Made by a program: the position numbers and the translations under genes. This document shows, piece by piece, positions 47,860-60,200 of a DNA stretch of 64,000 bases. Positions within the stretch are counted from its first letter, which is position 1. Every line of letters starts with the position of its first letter. A model generated the notes under the pieces. It saw nothing but the letters and a program-made list of their open reading frames with translations. It was not told the origin of the DNA and searched no databases. The stretch spans positions 29,046,501 to 29,110,500 of the forward strand of contig OY756957.1 of the NCBI GenBank assembly GCA_963580455.1. Reading direction: 5' to 3'. The stretch is from Euonymus europaeus. Lineage: Eukaryota; Streptophyta; Magnoliopsida; Celastrales; Celastraceae.

Positions 47860-49989
47860 TCAAACTGAAATGGTTGCAGAAGCAGAATCTGTAGTATGCT
47901 TGTAACCTTTATCTTTCATTTGCTTAAGTAACCCTTTTAGTTCTGCGCGTATTTCTCCAATCTGGGGATGCATTTCGTCTCCCACAACAAACACATGAAC
48001 TTTACTATTAATCTCAATCCAGCTACACCCAGGCTCCTTAATTACCCCTCTAAGTTTCATCGTCTTCCTCACCCTCTCAACATCTTCTGAGCTGCCCAAG
48101 GAAGTGTAGATACTCGACAGCAATACATAAGCAGATGATTCTAGTGAACCCAACTCCATCAGTTTTTCTCCAGCATATGCTCCCAATTCATAACTGCGGT
48201 AGTTTCGACAAGCACTCAATAGAATACGCCATAAACACATGCGATCATCTATGGTAGCAGATTCAATAAAGTCCTTAGCTTCATTGAGCCTTCCTGCACG
48301 GCTTAGGATGTCAACCATGCAAGCGTAATGCTCTACTCTTGGAGCTATGGCGAATTGATCGAACATCATCCTAAAATAAGTCCAGCCTCTGTCCACCAAT
48401 CCCATGTGACTGCAAGCCGAGAGAATGTTTACAAACGTAACATAGTCTGGCTTTGTGCCCTCCACTATCATCTCCTCAAAAAGTTCCAAAGCTTCTTCCC
48501 CACGTCCATTTTGAGAAAGGCCAGATATCATAGCATTCCATGAGACTACATCCCTCGCAGGCATCCTCCTAAAGACAAGGTTCCCATCTTCTAGATTCCC
48601 ACATTTCGCATACATGGTTGAAAGGGCACTTCCAATTGGAACCTCTAGACTGAATCCATATTTGAGAGTACGGGCGTGGATTTGCTTTCCCTGTTCCAAG
48701 GCAGCAAGGCTTGCACATGCTTTTAGAATACTGGCCATAGTTATTTCATTGGGCAAAATCCCGTCCATCTGCATTCTGCAATACATGCTGAGGGCTTCTT
48801 CATTCTCCCCATTCTGCACATACCCAGCAATCATGGAAGTCCAAAGAACAATGTCAGGTTCTTGCAGAAAATTAAACCCTCTCCGAGCATCTACTGTACA
48901 GCCACATTTTGCATACATGTCAACCAATCCCGTCATTACAAATATTTGAGGCTCAAACCCCAACTTCAATGAATAGCTGTGCACTTGTTTTCCTTCCTTA
49001 ACAGCACCAATGTCGCTACAAGCATTAAGAACCCCAACGAGGGTGAACTCACTGGGCTTCATCCCAGAAAAATGCATCGTAGAAAACAATTTCAAAGCTT
49101 TCTCAGAATCCCCATTTTGAGCATAACCAGTGATCATGGCTGACCATGTAATCGAATTTTTCTCATTAGTTAATTCAAAAATTTGAAATGCATCATCCAA
49201 GCTCTCACATTTTGTATACATAGTAACAAGTGCGTTTCCAATAGATACAAACGACAATAATCCATTTTTAACAGCAAGACCGTGTATTTGCCTACCACTA
49301 TTAACGATTTCAGGAACGACCAAAGCACTAAGTAGGCTTGTAAACACAAACTCATTCTCCTCGCCCTCTCCTTCGCTCCGCATCAACTCAAAAAGCCCTA
49401 AAGCCTCTACTGCCAGCCGTTGAAAAGCATACCCAGATATCATAGTAGCCCAAGACACTGCATTCCTCTCAGGCATTTTATCAAACAATTTGCGAGCCTC
49501 CAAAACAAGACCCGCCTTGCAATAGAAATTGAGAAGAGAACTCCCAACATAAACATCATAAAATGTTGCAGTCTTGATCGCAAGCGTATGAGCTTGCTGA
49601 CCCACTGACGCGCTCGACAAATCCCAAGAAGCGGCAGTGAAAATGCCAGCAAAAGTGTGTGCATTTGGTAAGGCATTCTCTGCCCTCATTCGCTGGAAGA
49701 GCTTTATAACAAGGAGCGAGCCCGTGAGACCCTGTCGAGAGTAGCCATTGATTAGGGAGTTCCATGAGACCACGTCTTTGTTGGTTATTTCTTCAAACAC
49801 TAAATTGGCTTGAGCTAAGTGACCGCACTTGCCGTAGAAATTGACGAGGCTATTGGAGATGTATATGCAAGAAGAAGAACCAGTTTTGATTATCTTCGCG
49901 TGTACAGTTCTGCCCTCCTGGATGTTCTTCTGTTTGGAATGTTGAACAAGTTCGTTGAAGAAGGCGCGGTTTCTAGGAGACAAAATCAT
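47860..49989 (-). CDS. PLS-class pentatricopeptide repeat protein (E subclass)
   Basis: Intronless, 709 residues. About 15-17 PPR motifs run from residue 10 to about 590. They show the plant pattern of alternating P, L and S repeats: VVSWNSLINGYSRQG, AVSWATMISGYAFQ, SITWSAMITGYAQNGDSEKA, IVLWTSMIAGYVQNGENEEA, VVSWNAMISGLSQNGRGEEA, with TMYAKCGNLEDG-type halves between them. The end carries E and E+ motifs (EPGCSWIEINSKVHVFVVGD, then MHPQI and LKQMKDKGY) but no DYW deaminase. Such proteins bind single-stranded organellar RNA and usually direct C-to-U editing with a deaminase supplied in trans. The closest named relative recalled is Arabidopsis At2g33680. No obvious cleavable transit peptide is visible, so the organelle is undetermined. 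Confidence 0.93.
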   Translation of the reverse strand: MILSPRNRAFFNELVQHSKQKNIQEGRTVHAKIIKTGSSSCIYISNSLVNFYGKCGHLAQANLVFEEITNKDVVSWNSLINGYSRQGLTGSLLVIKLFQRMRAENALPNAHTFAGIFTAASWDLSSASVGQQAHTLAIKTATFYDVYVGSSLLNFYCKAGLVLEARKLFDKMPERNAVSWATMISGYAFQRLAVEALGLFELMRSEGEGEENEFVFTSLLSALVVPEIVNSGRQIHGLAVKNGLLSFVSIGNALVTMYTKCESLDDAFQIFELTNEKNSITWSAMITGYAQNGDSEKALKLFSTMHFSGMKPSEFTLVGVLNACSDIGAVKEGKQVHSYSLKLGFEPQIFVMTGLVDMYAKCGCTVDARRGFNFLQEPDIVLWTSMIAGYVQNGENEEALSMYCRMQMDGILPNEITMASILKACASLAALEQGKQIHARTLKYGFSLEVPIGSALSTMYAKCGNLEDGNLVFRRMPARDVVSWNAMISGLSQNGRGEEALELFEEMIVEGTKPDYVTFVNILSACSHMGLVDRGWTYFRMMFDQFAIAPRVEHYACMVDILSRAGRLNEAKDFIESATIDDRMCLWRILLSACRNYRSYELGAYAGEKLMELGSLESSAYVLLSSIYTSLGSSEDVERVRKTMKLRGVIKEPGCSWIEINSKVHVFVVGDEMHPQIGEIRAELKGLLKQMKDKGYKHTTDSASATISV

Positions 49990-51347
49990 GAACTCTGTCC
50001 AGTCTCCAGTTTACAGTTTCAAACAGTTGAATGCATTCGCTGAAACGAAACGGCGAAGAGGTCTTGAGTTCTCATTGCTTGGTCTTGGTAAATGGAAATA
50101 AAATGGGTTTGGTGGCCGGATCTCGTGGCCCACAAAAGATAGGCAACTTGGGATGTATTGGGCCAGCCTCAAACAACAAATCCAACCAGATCGAGTGTCC
50201 TACTGTCCTTAAATCGATCTGCTGTGTCAAGAGTCATTTTCATCCCATTGCAACACTTCTCTATAGAGTGCACCGTAAAAATATTACATTTCATCATTCA
50301 AAGATTGGTCATGTAGGACTCAATCCTAAAGATCAAATGTTACAAAATCACAATTGATTTTATCAAATTGTTTCATGGTCAACTTTGACTCTAATACGGT
50401 CAGTCAAATAGCTGACATGCACATTAATCGTAAGAAAAATAATTTTTTTTTGCTTCATTGGACTAACATTTATTTTGGTGAAGTTTTAACGATTTTTTTT
50501 AAAAAAACAAAAATATGGATCAATAAGATCATTACAAGTTGATTTGAGTGATGAGAATCCCCACCTCCACCACTTGATTTCACCATACTAGAGGAAGAAG
50601 GTAAGATCACATATGAAGTGACTGAAAACTCTATCATCATAGCCACCTTTTAAAGTGCGTAATTTCATCTTCTTATTCTTATCCTATGTTAGAAAATGAG
50701 AAGCAACGGTGCATACAAGAGTTCAAAATACATGACGTGTATTGTTGACTTATTAAAACAAATTTGACTTTGTATACAAATACGATGCCGTGTGATCGCT
50801 AAAGAACACGAACTGATATAGAGAAGAAGAGAAGAAGAGAAGAAGAGAGCTCGAAGCTGAGTAAATAGAAGAAGACGGGAGAATCGGTTCCCCGAGAAGA
50901 AGGACAGCTTGAGAATATGAAGTAACGCGGGCGGGGGAACGACGGGGAAGAAAACTCCGTGCAGTGTTCTCTGTCGGTTGGGTAAGGGTGTATGTGTCTT
51001 TTTATTAATTTAATTTAAATAAATTGGGTCAAACGAGATTAATCTGGTTAGGCTGATCTAATCATTTTTCAATCCAGGCGTTTACTCTGTCGGGAGATAT
51101 CGCACACGTTTGGGCAGAATCGCGCGAATTTGTGCATCAATTGCTCCGTCGGGTCCTCCTCCCACGAGTTTCGGTTGCATCGAAGGTTCTGGAAACACTC
51201 GAAAGATACCCCACCAAACCAACTACATTGTTGACGTGTAGTAGGTGTACGCCAAATATGTATTTCCTCTAGCCGGAGTCTTTTTATTAGGTCGTCTTAG
51301 TTTTACTGTTGATTGAATCGAATCTGCGAGACTTCGGGGTTGGGCCA
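49990..51347. other. Shared upstream region of the PPR gene (-) and AGO2 copy A (+)
   Basis: Divergent promoter interval of about 1.36 kb. TGGCCC and TTGGGCC words lie near 50125-50165 close to the PPR start. A (GAAGAA)n-like run lies at 50822-50848. No coding gene was recognised, and the plus-strand frames at 50031-50542 have no family signature. Confidence 0.5.
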
Positions 51348-54300
51348 ATGGAGAGAGGTAGTGGTTACAGAGGGAGAGGTGGAAGAGGAAGTGATGGTGA
51401 TGGTCGGCGAGGGGGCTATCGAGGAGGAAGAGGTGGTGGCCAGCAGTATCGCCGCCGTGATCAACCTGATCAGCAGGATTGGAGAAGTTCTGGCCAAGGT
51501 GGAGGCCAGGGGCCACCGCCTTTTCATGATCGTTCATACGGTGGTGGTGATGGCGGTGGTCGTTGGCATTCTGGTGGTGATAGAGGAGTAAATCGGGGAG
51601 CCTGGGTTCCCAACAGAGGGAGAGGACCTACTGGACCTCGTGCGGCTGCTGATCATGCTCCAATTGTTCAACGTGGGACTCAATCTCCTCCTGAACCTGT
51701 CCTTGGTATATTTGCTTATGTTTGCTATTTGCAATGGAGTAGACTGTTTAATTTATATTATTTCGCTAAATAGTGTGTATTACTAATTGGTGGAATACTA
51801 GAGAACACTCAACTGATATTGATTAGTGATTCGAAACGTTCATTTATTTGCCTTTTTTTGAGTCTTTTTTTTTATTATTTATTTTTGCCTTTCTGAATGG
51901 GTGGATGATGACATAGTGTAAGTACATTTTTGTTGGCTGCCTTGTTTTTCTCACAGTATTTCTTTCTTTTCTTGATAGAGGATCGTTTAAAACCATTACT
52001 TGTTGGTTAACTTATCCTTTAACTGCTGTTGCTGGGCCCTTTTTTCTTCTTCAGATTGTTCTCTTGTATATTCTTTAAAGTGTTGCTTCTGAACCTTATG
52101 GGACTGTGCTAAATGTAATTGTGGTGGGATTACAGTTAGATTGGCATTGTGCCCTGTTCCTTGTAAGGATTATACTATTCTTGTGTTTTGTAAACTTTGG
52201 TTAACCTTTGTCCAAGAGTTGCAAACAGATTGAGATTGTGAAGGTTGACTTATTTGAATAAATAGTGTAATGTCTCAAGGTTTTTGTGTGTTTTTTCCTT
52301 TGTTCTAGATTCTAGTTGAAAACATCCAAATATGGTGAAAGTCCATCCCCATTGAACATAGTTTTTTGAACGAGCGGTAATTTTTTTTGTGAGAAGCCAA
52401 AAATTGCGTAATTATCTTATTGGTATACTTTATTTAGGAGTTAAGACATTTCTGTCCCCTTCATTGTTTTCTTGATTTAGATCAAAATATGTGTTCTTTG
52501 CAAAATTTTAATTTCATCTGAGTTCTTACTTTATTCTTTCTTCCCAAACTAGATTTAATTTGTTGGAGGCTTTTGATCATGCTTAGGTGTGTGATTTTTA
52601 AAACATTATGGAATTCTTTCATTACCACTATTGTTACTGTTTTGTTTACTGATAAGGAATTTCTAAAAATCAAAGAGAAGAAGAAAGAATTGTGGTCAGA
52701 ATTCAAGGTCAAAAAATTGTCTTTGCTTTTATCATTTTTAAATTGGCTTAAACTAAACCCATAAACTATTTCGATTAGCACTCTATCCTTACACTGTATT
52801 TGCAAATTATTTGTCCAATTTTCATCAATTTTAAGGTGTCATAAAATTATGTATCCTTTTTTTTTGTAGGTCCTGTTATTTCTGAGACGGCAAAATGTAA
52901 GATTTCACAAAAATTAATTTCTTCTTCATCTTCTGAGGAGAATCCCAACAGGAGTGTCCCTGTTAAGCGACCAGATAAAGGTGGTACACTGGGCACTCAA
53001 AAGGTTATGCTTCGTGCTAATCATTTTCTGGCCAAGTATGATTCTGAGCGCATCATAAAGCACTATGATGTTGATGTCAAATCGGATGTGCCCATCAAGA
53101 ATGGATATCCAAAAAAAATTTCAAAATCTGATCTGTCTGTCATCAGGAACAAATTATTCGCAGATAATCCCGCTGAATTTCCTATGTCGTTCACTGCATA
53201 TGATGGTGAAAAGAACATATTTAGTGCAGTTCCTTTGCCCACCGGAACATTTAAGGTGCTTGTGGGGGAAGAGGGCAGGCATGGTTCTTATGTTGTTTCA
53301 ATAAAGCTTGTGAGTGAAGTGAAGTGTTGTAGGTTGGATGATTACCTAAGTGGTATTATATCCTCTATACCGCGTGACACATTGCAAGCCATGGAGTTAG
53401 CTATGAAGGAGAACCCTAATAGGTGTATGATTCCTGTGGGACGAAGCTTCCACCCTGTTGAAACGTATCCAGAGGATGATCTCGGATGTGGGATTTTAGC
53501 ATCACGAGGTATTCAACACAGTCTCAAGCTAACATCTCAAGGTTTAGTTTCGTGCTTGGACTATTCTGTCTTGGCATTTCGTAAGAAAATGCCTGTTATT
53601 GGCTTTCTTCAGGAGCACATTCGAGGTTTTAATTTAAATAACTTTGAAAGGTTTAGGAAGCAAGTTCAGATTGTCCTGAGGGGTTTGAAAGTAACAGTAA
53701 CACATCGTACCACCAAACAAAAGTATGTTGTTGCTGGGTTGACAAGGGAGAACACAAGAAACCTATCATTTACTGCTGAAGACCCAGAAGGCAATGCTCC
53801 TGCAAGGCAAGTTAGCGTCATTGCTTATTTCAGGGAAAAATACCAAAAGGAAATTTTGTACAAAGATATCCCTTGCTTAGATTTGGGAAAAAACAACAAG
53901 AAGAATCATGTTCCTATGGAGTTTTGTGTCTTAGTTGAGGGACAGGTATACCCTAAAGAGCATCTGGATAGAAATGCAGCATTGAAATTGAAGGACAAGT
54001 CACTGGCGAGGCCAGCGGAAAGAGAGCGCAGGATATGTGACATGGTTCAGTCTGCAGAGGGGCCATGCAGGTAATATTCTAAAATTTATGTGTAGGACTT
54101 CTGGACTTGCACCATTGCTCCTAAACATTTGTTTCTTTATGACTAATTATGGGGATGTATTGTTTGACTTACATTTTTCTACCAATTGTTGTTTCACAGT
54201 TCCATTTAAATCTCTTGCTTTTCAATTACATTTCTGAACCCAATGTGTTCGCAAAATTTGTATTTCTTTTTAATCTACTAGAGTGCTATATCTATTTTTA

Positions 54301-55933
54301 AGGCCTACCGTGATTTCTTTTGTTGTTTTATATTTCTCAACTATATGGATCATTCATGGTGGTCACATATTGACTGGTCGAGTGTTTCTAGTTGTTGCAA
54401 AGTTGTATTTTCTTTTTCTTGCTATTTTTTTTTCGTTATATTTAATATAAGTTATTGGTCCATTGAAGGGGACAAATCGTCCAAAATTTTGGAATTGAAG
54501 TAGACATGCATATGACATCAGTAGTTGGACGTGTCTTGGCGCCACCGGAGTTGAAGCTAGGTGCTCCAAATGGCAAGCTTCTTAAAATTCCAGTTGACAG
54601 GGTAAAGTGCCAGTGGAACCTTGTTGGGAAAGGACTGGTGGATGGCAAACCAATTCAGAGGTGGGCTGTGGTGGACTTCAGTTCTGCTGAATCTGATCGA
54701 TTCAGACTGATTCCTGGGCAGTTCATTCCAAAGCTGATTGCTCGTTGTAAGAATCTGGGGATTTGCATGGAAGAGCCTCTCATATATGAATGTGCAACAA
54801 TGGGGAAATTCTCCGATGTTGATATGCTTCGTGAGCTTTTGCAAAAGATTAATGACAGGCTGTACAACATCGGCAAAGGTCGTTTGCAAATTGTTCTCTG
54901 TGTGATGGCTAGAAAGGATCCTGGTTACAAGTATCTCAAGTGGATCTCTGAGACTAGAGTTGGTGTAATAACTCAATGTTGCTTGTCTACTAATGCCAAC
55001 AATGGCCAGGATCAATATCTTGCTAATCTTGCCCTAAAGATTAATGCTAAGCTTGGAGGCAGCAATGTTGAGCTAATTGGCCGGCTACCCTACTTCAAGG
55101 ATGAAAAAAATGTCATGTTTGTGGGGGCTGATGTCAACCATCCTGGTTCTAAAAATACGACGAGTCCATCTATTGCAGCTGTTGTTGCTACTGTAAACTG
55201 GCCAGCCGCAAACAGGTACGCTGCACGAGTTCGTCCCCAGGAACATCGCAAGGAAAAGATTCTCCATTTTGGTGACATGTGTTTGGAACTTGTGGAAACC
55301 TATGCTCGGCTGAATGAAGCCAGACCGGATAAGATTGTGCTGTTTCGAGATGGAGTGAGTGAGGGCCAATTCGATATGGTTCTCAATGAAGAGCTAATAG
55401 ATATCAAGAGGGCATTTGGAACAATTAATTATTCTCCCGCTATCACAGTTATTGTAGCGCAGAAGCGGCACCAAACTCGTCTTTTTCCGCAGACTCAGAG
55501 AGATGGAAGTTCTACTGGAAATGTTTCTCCAGGCACAGTGGTCGACACAACAATTGTTCACCCATTTGAGTTTGATTTCTATCTTTGTAGCCATTATGGA
55601 AGCCTTGGGACAAGCAAGCCTACACACTACCATGTCCTGTGGGATGAAAATGGGATCAATTCTGACCAGCTGCAGAAGATCATATATGACATGTGCTTCA
55701 CCTTTGCTCGATGCACCAAACCCGTATCACTAGTCCCACCTGTGTATTACGCAGACCTTGTAGCCTATAGAGGAAGACTGTACTATGAGGCAGTGATAGA
55801 GGGTCAGTCCCCTGTTTCAGCTACATCATTGTCATCATCGGCATCATCATTATCATCATCATCAGCTGCTTCCTTGGATGACAGGTTCTATAAGTTGCAT
55901 GCGGACCTCGAAAACATAATGTTCTTTGTTTGA
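51348..55933 (+). CDS. AGO2: Argonaute, AGO2/AGO3 clade, copy A
   Basis: Exons 51348-51705, 52870-54070 and 54469-55933 give 1007 residues. Domains in order: Gly/Arg-rich N-terminus (1 to about 110, many RGG/GGR), N domain (VMLRANHFLAKYDSERIIKH), ArgoL1 and PAZ (YLSGIISSIPRD onward), MID, and PIWI (VMFVGADVNHPGS onward). The slicer triad is Asp741 (GADVNHPG), Asp814 (FRDGVSEGQF) and Asp949 (VYYADLVAYR). The Asp third residue, where AGO1-type proteins have His, is diagnostic of the AGO2/AGO3 clade. The tail has a Ser-rich stretch before LHADLENIMFFV. Clade members bind 5'-A small RNAs and act in antiviral silencing and DNA repair. Intron 2 uses an unusual acceptor (CCATTGAAG), the only one giving an open PIWI frame. 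A miR403 site lies in the 3' UTR. Confidence 0.95.
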
Positions 55934-57163
55934 TTAGCTCTGGTACAGCTTGGATCTCCTTCAAACCATGGAGGAGACGGTAACCATATCATGTTGCAAT
56001 GCTTGAATGGCAGTTCACTCCTTTTCATATGCAAACCATGGGGTTTGTGCGTGAATCTAATGTTTTATATTTCCGCAAGTTTTTTTTTTTTTTGGGTTCT
56101 GCCGGCTATGTTGGAATTCTGTAGTATTGTGTGATTGTGTTAATTTCAGATGTTCACTTGGCTTTGTTTTGTCTCCTTCCTTACCTTTCCTTGTGAAGAG
56201 AGATAATTCTGGATTCTTATATCAAAACTTCTTAGTTATCTTCTGAATTTGAGATTTTTGTTTTGGATAAAAAATATAGATGATTGGAGTTGTAAACCCA
56301 ATGAAAATAAAACTATGATTTTTTTTATTATAAAAGTCCCACCATAATTACCCTGGATTACGTATAAGTTGTCAATATAATCTACGGTCAAATCATATAC
56401 CAACTGAAATTTGTGGACAATAAAAATGAGCTTTGTTTTGTTAGCATGATAAGAAAAATATGTATTATGAAACTCTCTAAAGAGGCAGACTATGAGAGAA
56501 AGATTTAACTTTCTATTCAAGAACTGAGAGTTATCCTAACATCTATGTAAGGGAGGATAAAATTAAGATCGAGTTAAGGTAAGTACTATAATGAAAATGA
56601 TTAGATTAACAACAATTTAAGCGTTGATGGACCAAAAGGGATAGCCCTCTCCTCTCTTTCTTTCTTATTCTTGTTCTTGTGGAGTCCGAAGGTTCACTGC
56701 TGACATAGGGGTACATAATTTTGCATCCACAATTTTTTTTATTCATTTTCCACAATTTTTTTATTCAAATTATGATAAATTGCTATGAAGTTGTTCGCCC
56801 TTGAACTTTAAAGCACCAGGCTCTTTCTCTTGTCAATCACTTTCTGTTTACGCCAATACCTGTCAAACAAGTTATGGTTTACGTTGACTATTTGACTTCA
56901 ACTAAAGTAGTGAACCAATCACATGACAGCCTAAACCCTTTCAAAGAAAGTTCCCTCTTGGTTAAGCATCTCAAGAATCACTTTCTTGTCATGGAAGGAG
57001 TTATTTCCAAATTCTTTAACCTAAACCAAATTCCATTCCCCAATTTCTGCTTACCTTCTTCCTCAACACGTAGTTAAAAGTGTTAAACAGTACAATAGGC
57101 ATTGTCCAATGCTTGCTTTGTAAGTAGTCCTGTTCATTTCTTCTCACGCAAACCGTCTCACTC
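55934..57163. other. AGO2 copy A 3' UTR and copy B promoter
   Basis: The first 220 bp are AGO2 copy A 3' UTR, including a block shared with copy B. The rest is AT-rich spacer with no gene. Confidence 0.6.
56040..56060 (+). promoter_or_regulatory. miR403 target site, 3' UTR of AGO2 copy A
   Basis: The site ends TTTGTGCGTGAATCTAA, 107 nt after the stop. Pairing with miR403 (recalled as starting UUAGAUUCACGCACAAAC) is continuous over miRNA positions 1-18. One G-U pair is at position 19 and a mismatch at position 21. AGO2 is an established miR403 target in eudicots. Site presence is seen; cleavage is inferred. Confidence 0.9.
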
Positions 57164-57171
57164 TATAAATA
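57164..57171 (+). promoter_or_regulatory. TATA box of AGO2 copy B
   Basis: TATAAATA lies in CACTCTATAAATATACC, 109 bp before the start codon. A start about 30 bp downstream (near 57196) would leave a leader of about 75 nt. Confidence 0.6.
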
Positions 57172-57272
57172 TACCACAATGTCATCTTTTGGCCTCTCAA
57201 CAGCAAAAGAACGCGCAACATTCTCTTGATTTTACACAGTTTTCCGGGTGATCTTTGATTTGGATTTTTGCA

Positions 57273-60200
57273 ATGGAGAGAGAAGGATTTAGAGGAAAGG
57301 GTCCTTCCTTTGGTGGCGATGGGAGAGGAAGGGGAAGGAGTTTTGGGCAGAGGCAGCAGCAAGAACAATATCATCAGCAGGGGATAGGCACAAACCAGGG
57401 CAGGGCTCAGGGCAATGTGGGTCCTAGCCAGGGTTGTCGCCGTGGCGCTGAGGGACCCAGAAGGGGTGGGTATTATGGTGGTGGTGGTGGTGGTGGAAGA
57501 GGAGAAGGGAGAGGATATGGGGGGTCTGGGAGAGGTCGCGGACCCGTTGCTTCAGGTCAGCCACACTCGCAGAGATCGCCTGCTCAAACTATTCCTGGTA
57601 TGTTTTCTTGTTAGTTTTGAGTTTTGGGTTTCAAAACTCTTTCACAGTATTTGCTAAATTTCATAGCAGTATCTCAATTTATAACAAAAACAAATAGGAA
57701 AACAAACTTCAAGAAACTAGAGGAAGTGGAGAAAAATGTATGAAATATTCCTATTAGATAGTTTGAAGTGGTTCCTTGTTAGATAGAGGAAAGACTATTT
57801 AGATTTTGCTGCTGAGATTTGCTTCTCTGTAATGCAAAATTTGAGAGCTTTTTTCGTTCTTGAGAATTTCGTTTCCCGATTGCTTCACGACTAAGTTTCA
57901 TTCTGCTAGAATATATTACCTTGATATAGAGTAGTTTACAATTAAATTTCAATATATCTTGCGATTCAGAAACTGTCATAATTGATGATATTTTCCTAGT
58001 TCTTGTTCTGCTCTAATATCCGTGCCATAATTTTGTTGGAAAACACATTGATATTATCTTTGAAGGATATGATTTTCTGCTCATGATTTCTAGCATTGAG
58101 CTTGTTTATTTTCTTCACAGGGTGGCCGGACAGTGGCAGAACAAATGATGTCCGATATCTGCGGCTTCATGTAAATCATTTTTTGGTTAAGTACAATCAA
58201 GAAAGTATGATAAGACACTACAGTGTTGATGTCAAACAGGAGGTTCCATCCAAGCCTGGTCAGCCTGTGAAGTTACCGAAGTCTATCCTGTCTAAGATTA
58301 GGAACAAATTATTCTCTGATGATCCTACACGGTTTCCTTTGTCCATGTCTGCCTATGATGGCGATAAGAGTATTTTTAGCGCAGTGGAATTGCCCACCGG
58401 AAAATTTAAGGTGGAATTTTCCCATGGTGAAGGCACGAAGACCCGCTCATTCATAGTCACTCTACTACTTGTGAATGAACTCAAACTCAGCAAGTTAAAT
58501 GATTATCTAAGTGGTACCTCAACGTCGATCCCTCGTGATATACTGCAACCTTTAGATGTGGTCATGAGGGAGAATCCAACCAGAAAAATGATTACTTTCA
58601 GAGGAACTTTTCATTCCCCCTTATCTTACCCGGAAGATAGCCTTGGACGTGGCATCACTGCTTCTAAAGGAGTTAAACAGAGACTGAAGCTCAGCTCCCA
58701 AGGTCCGACCTTGTGTTTGGACTACTCTGTTCTCCCATTTTGGAAGCAAATTCCAGTTATAGACTTCCTCAAGGAGCATATCCATGGCTTTGATTTGAAT
58801 AATTTCAGAAAGTCTACACAAAAGGTCGAGAATACTCTGAAAGGACTGAAAGTTAATGTGATTCATCGTGCTACCGATCAGACATTCAGAATTTCAGGGT
58901 TAACCGATGATATAACCCAGGAAATTTCATTCCCTCTTGAAGACCGAAGTGGCCAGATTCCACCAAGAGACGTTAATCTTGTTGATTATTTCAGTGAGAA
59001 ATACAACGCGGATATTTTCTACAAAAATATACCCTGTTTACATTTGGGCAAAAGCAGCGGACGGAACTATGTACCAATGGAGTTCTGTGTCATAGCTGGG
59101 GGACAGAGGTGTAAAAAGGAACATCTGGATAAATATCAAGACAAGAACTTAAAGGAGAAGTCATTGGTCCTGCCAAAGAATAGGCAAAATATGATACTTG
59201 AGATGATTCAAGATAGCAATGGACCTTGTGGGTGAGTAACTTTAACTTTCTGTTTGTAGACATTATGGGAGTAGGACTTCTGATCTTTCATGGACATATG
59301 ATTTTTGGCTGCATTGTGGTATAGCTTATGTTTAATTTGAACTTTTGCAAAGATCATCTGTTCATTCAATTAGAAAGCACAGTCATATGGTATGTTGTTA
59401 TCTGAAAGTGCTTCAGAAATTCATCTCCGTAAATCATATTTATGTGCGTTGACCTACTAAATTCATAGCCTATCCTTAGGTTTAACGTTTTTGTTGGCTC
59501 AAATTCTGTTGATATGGTTTTATAGTTAATTACGGGATGCTGATTTTTTTTAACCTATTTTGATTGCAGTGGGGAAATCAGTAAGAATTTTGGAATCGAG
59601 GTTGATACGAATATGACAACAGTGACTGGCCGGGTTATGAAGCCACCTGAATTGAAACTTCGCAATCAGAACGGCAAGTTCATGAAGGTTACAGTTGATA
59701 GAGAGAAATGTCATTGGAATCTTGTTCGAAAATCTGTGGTGGAAGGGAAACAGATTCTTCGGTGGGGGTTGTTGGACTTGAGTTCTTATGATAAGAACAA
59801 GTTATATCCTAATAATTTCATTCCGAAGCTGTTGAGTCGCTGTCATGATCTTGGCATTGACATGGCAGAGCCTGTTTTCTACGAAAAGTCTTCTATGGAT
59901 CTGTTGTATAATGTTGATGACCTTCAACAAATGCTCAAAGGCCTTAACGAGGAGTCGAATAAGATTGGTGGAGGCAATTTGCAGATACTTGTTTGTGTTA
60001 TGCCTGGAGAGGACCCTGGTTACAACAATTTGAAGTGGATATCTGAGAGCCGAGTCGGTATACTCACTCAGTCTTGTTTATCTGCAAATGCCAATAAAGC
60101 AAACGATCAGTTTCTTGCCAATCTGGCTCTAAAGATCAATGCCAAGAATGGTGGAAGCAATGTAGAGCTCATGAACCTGCTCCCACGGTTCAACGGCAAA

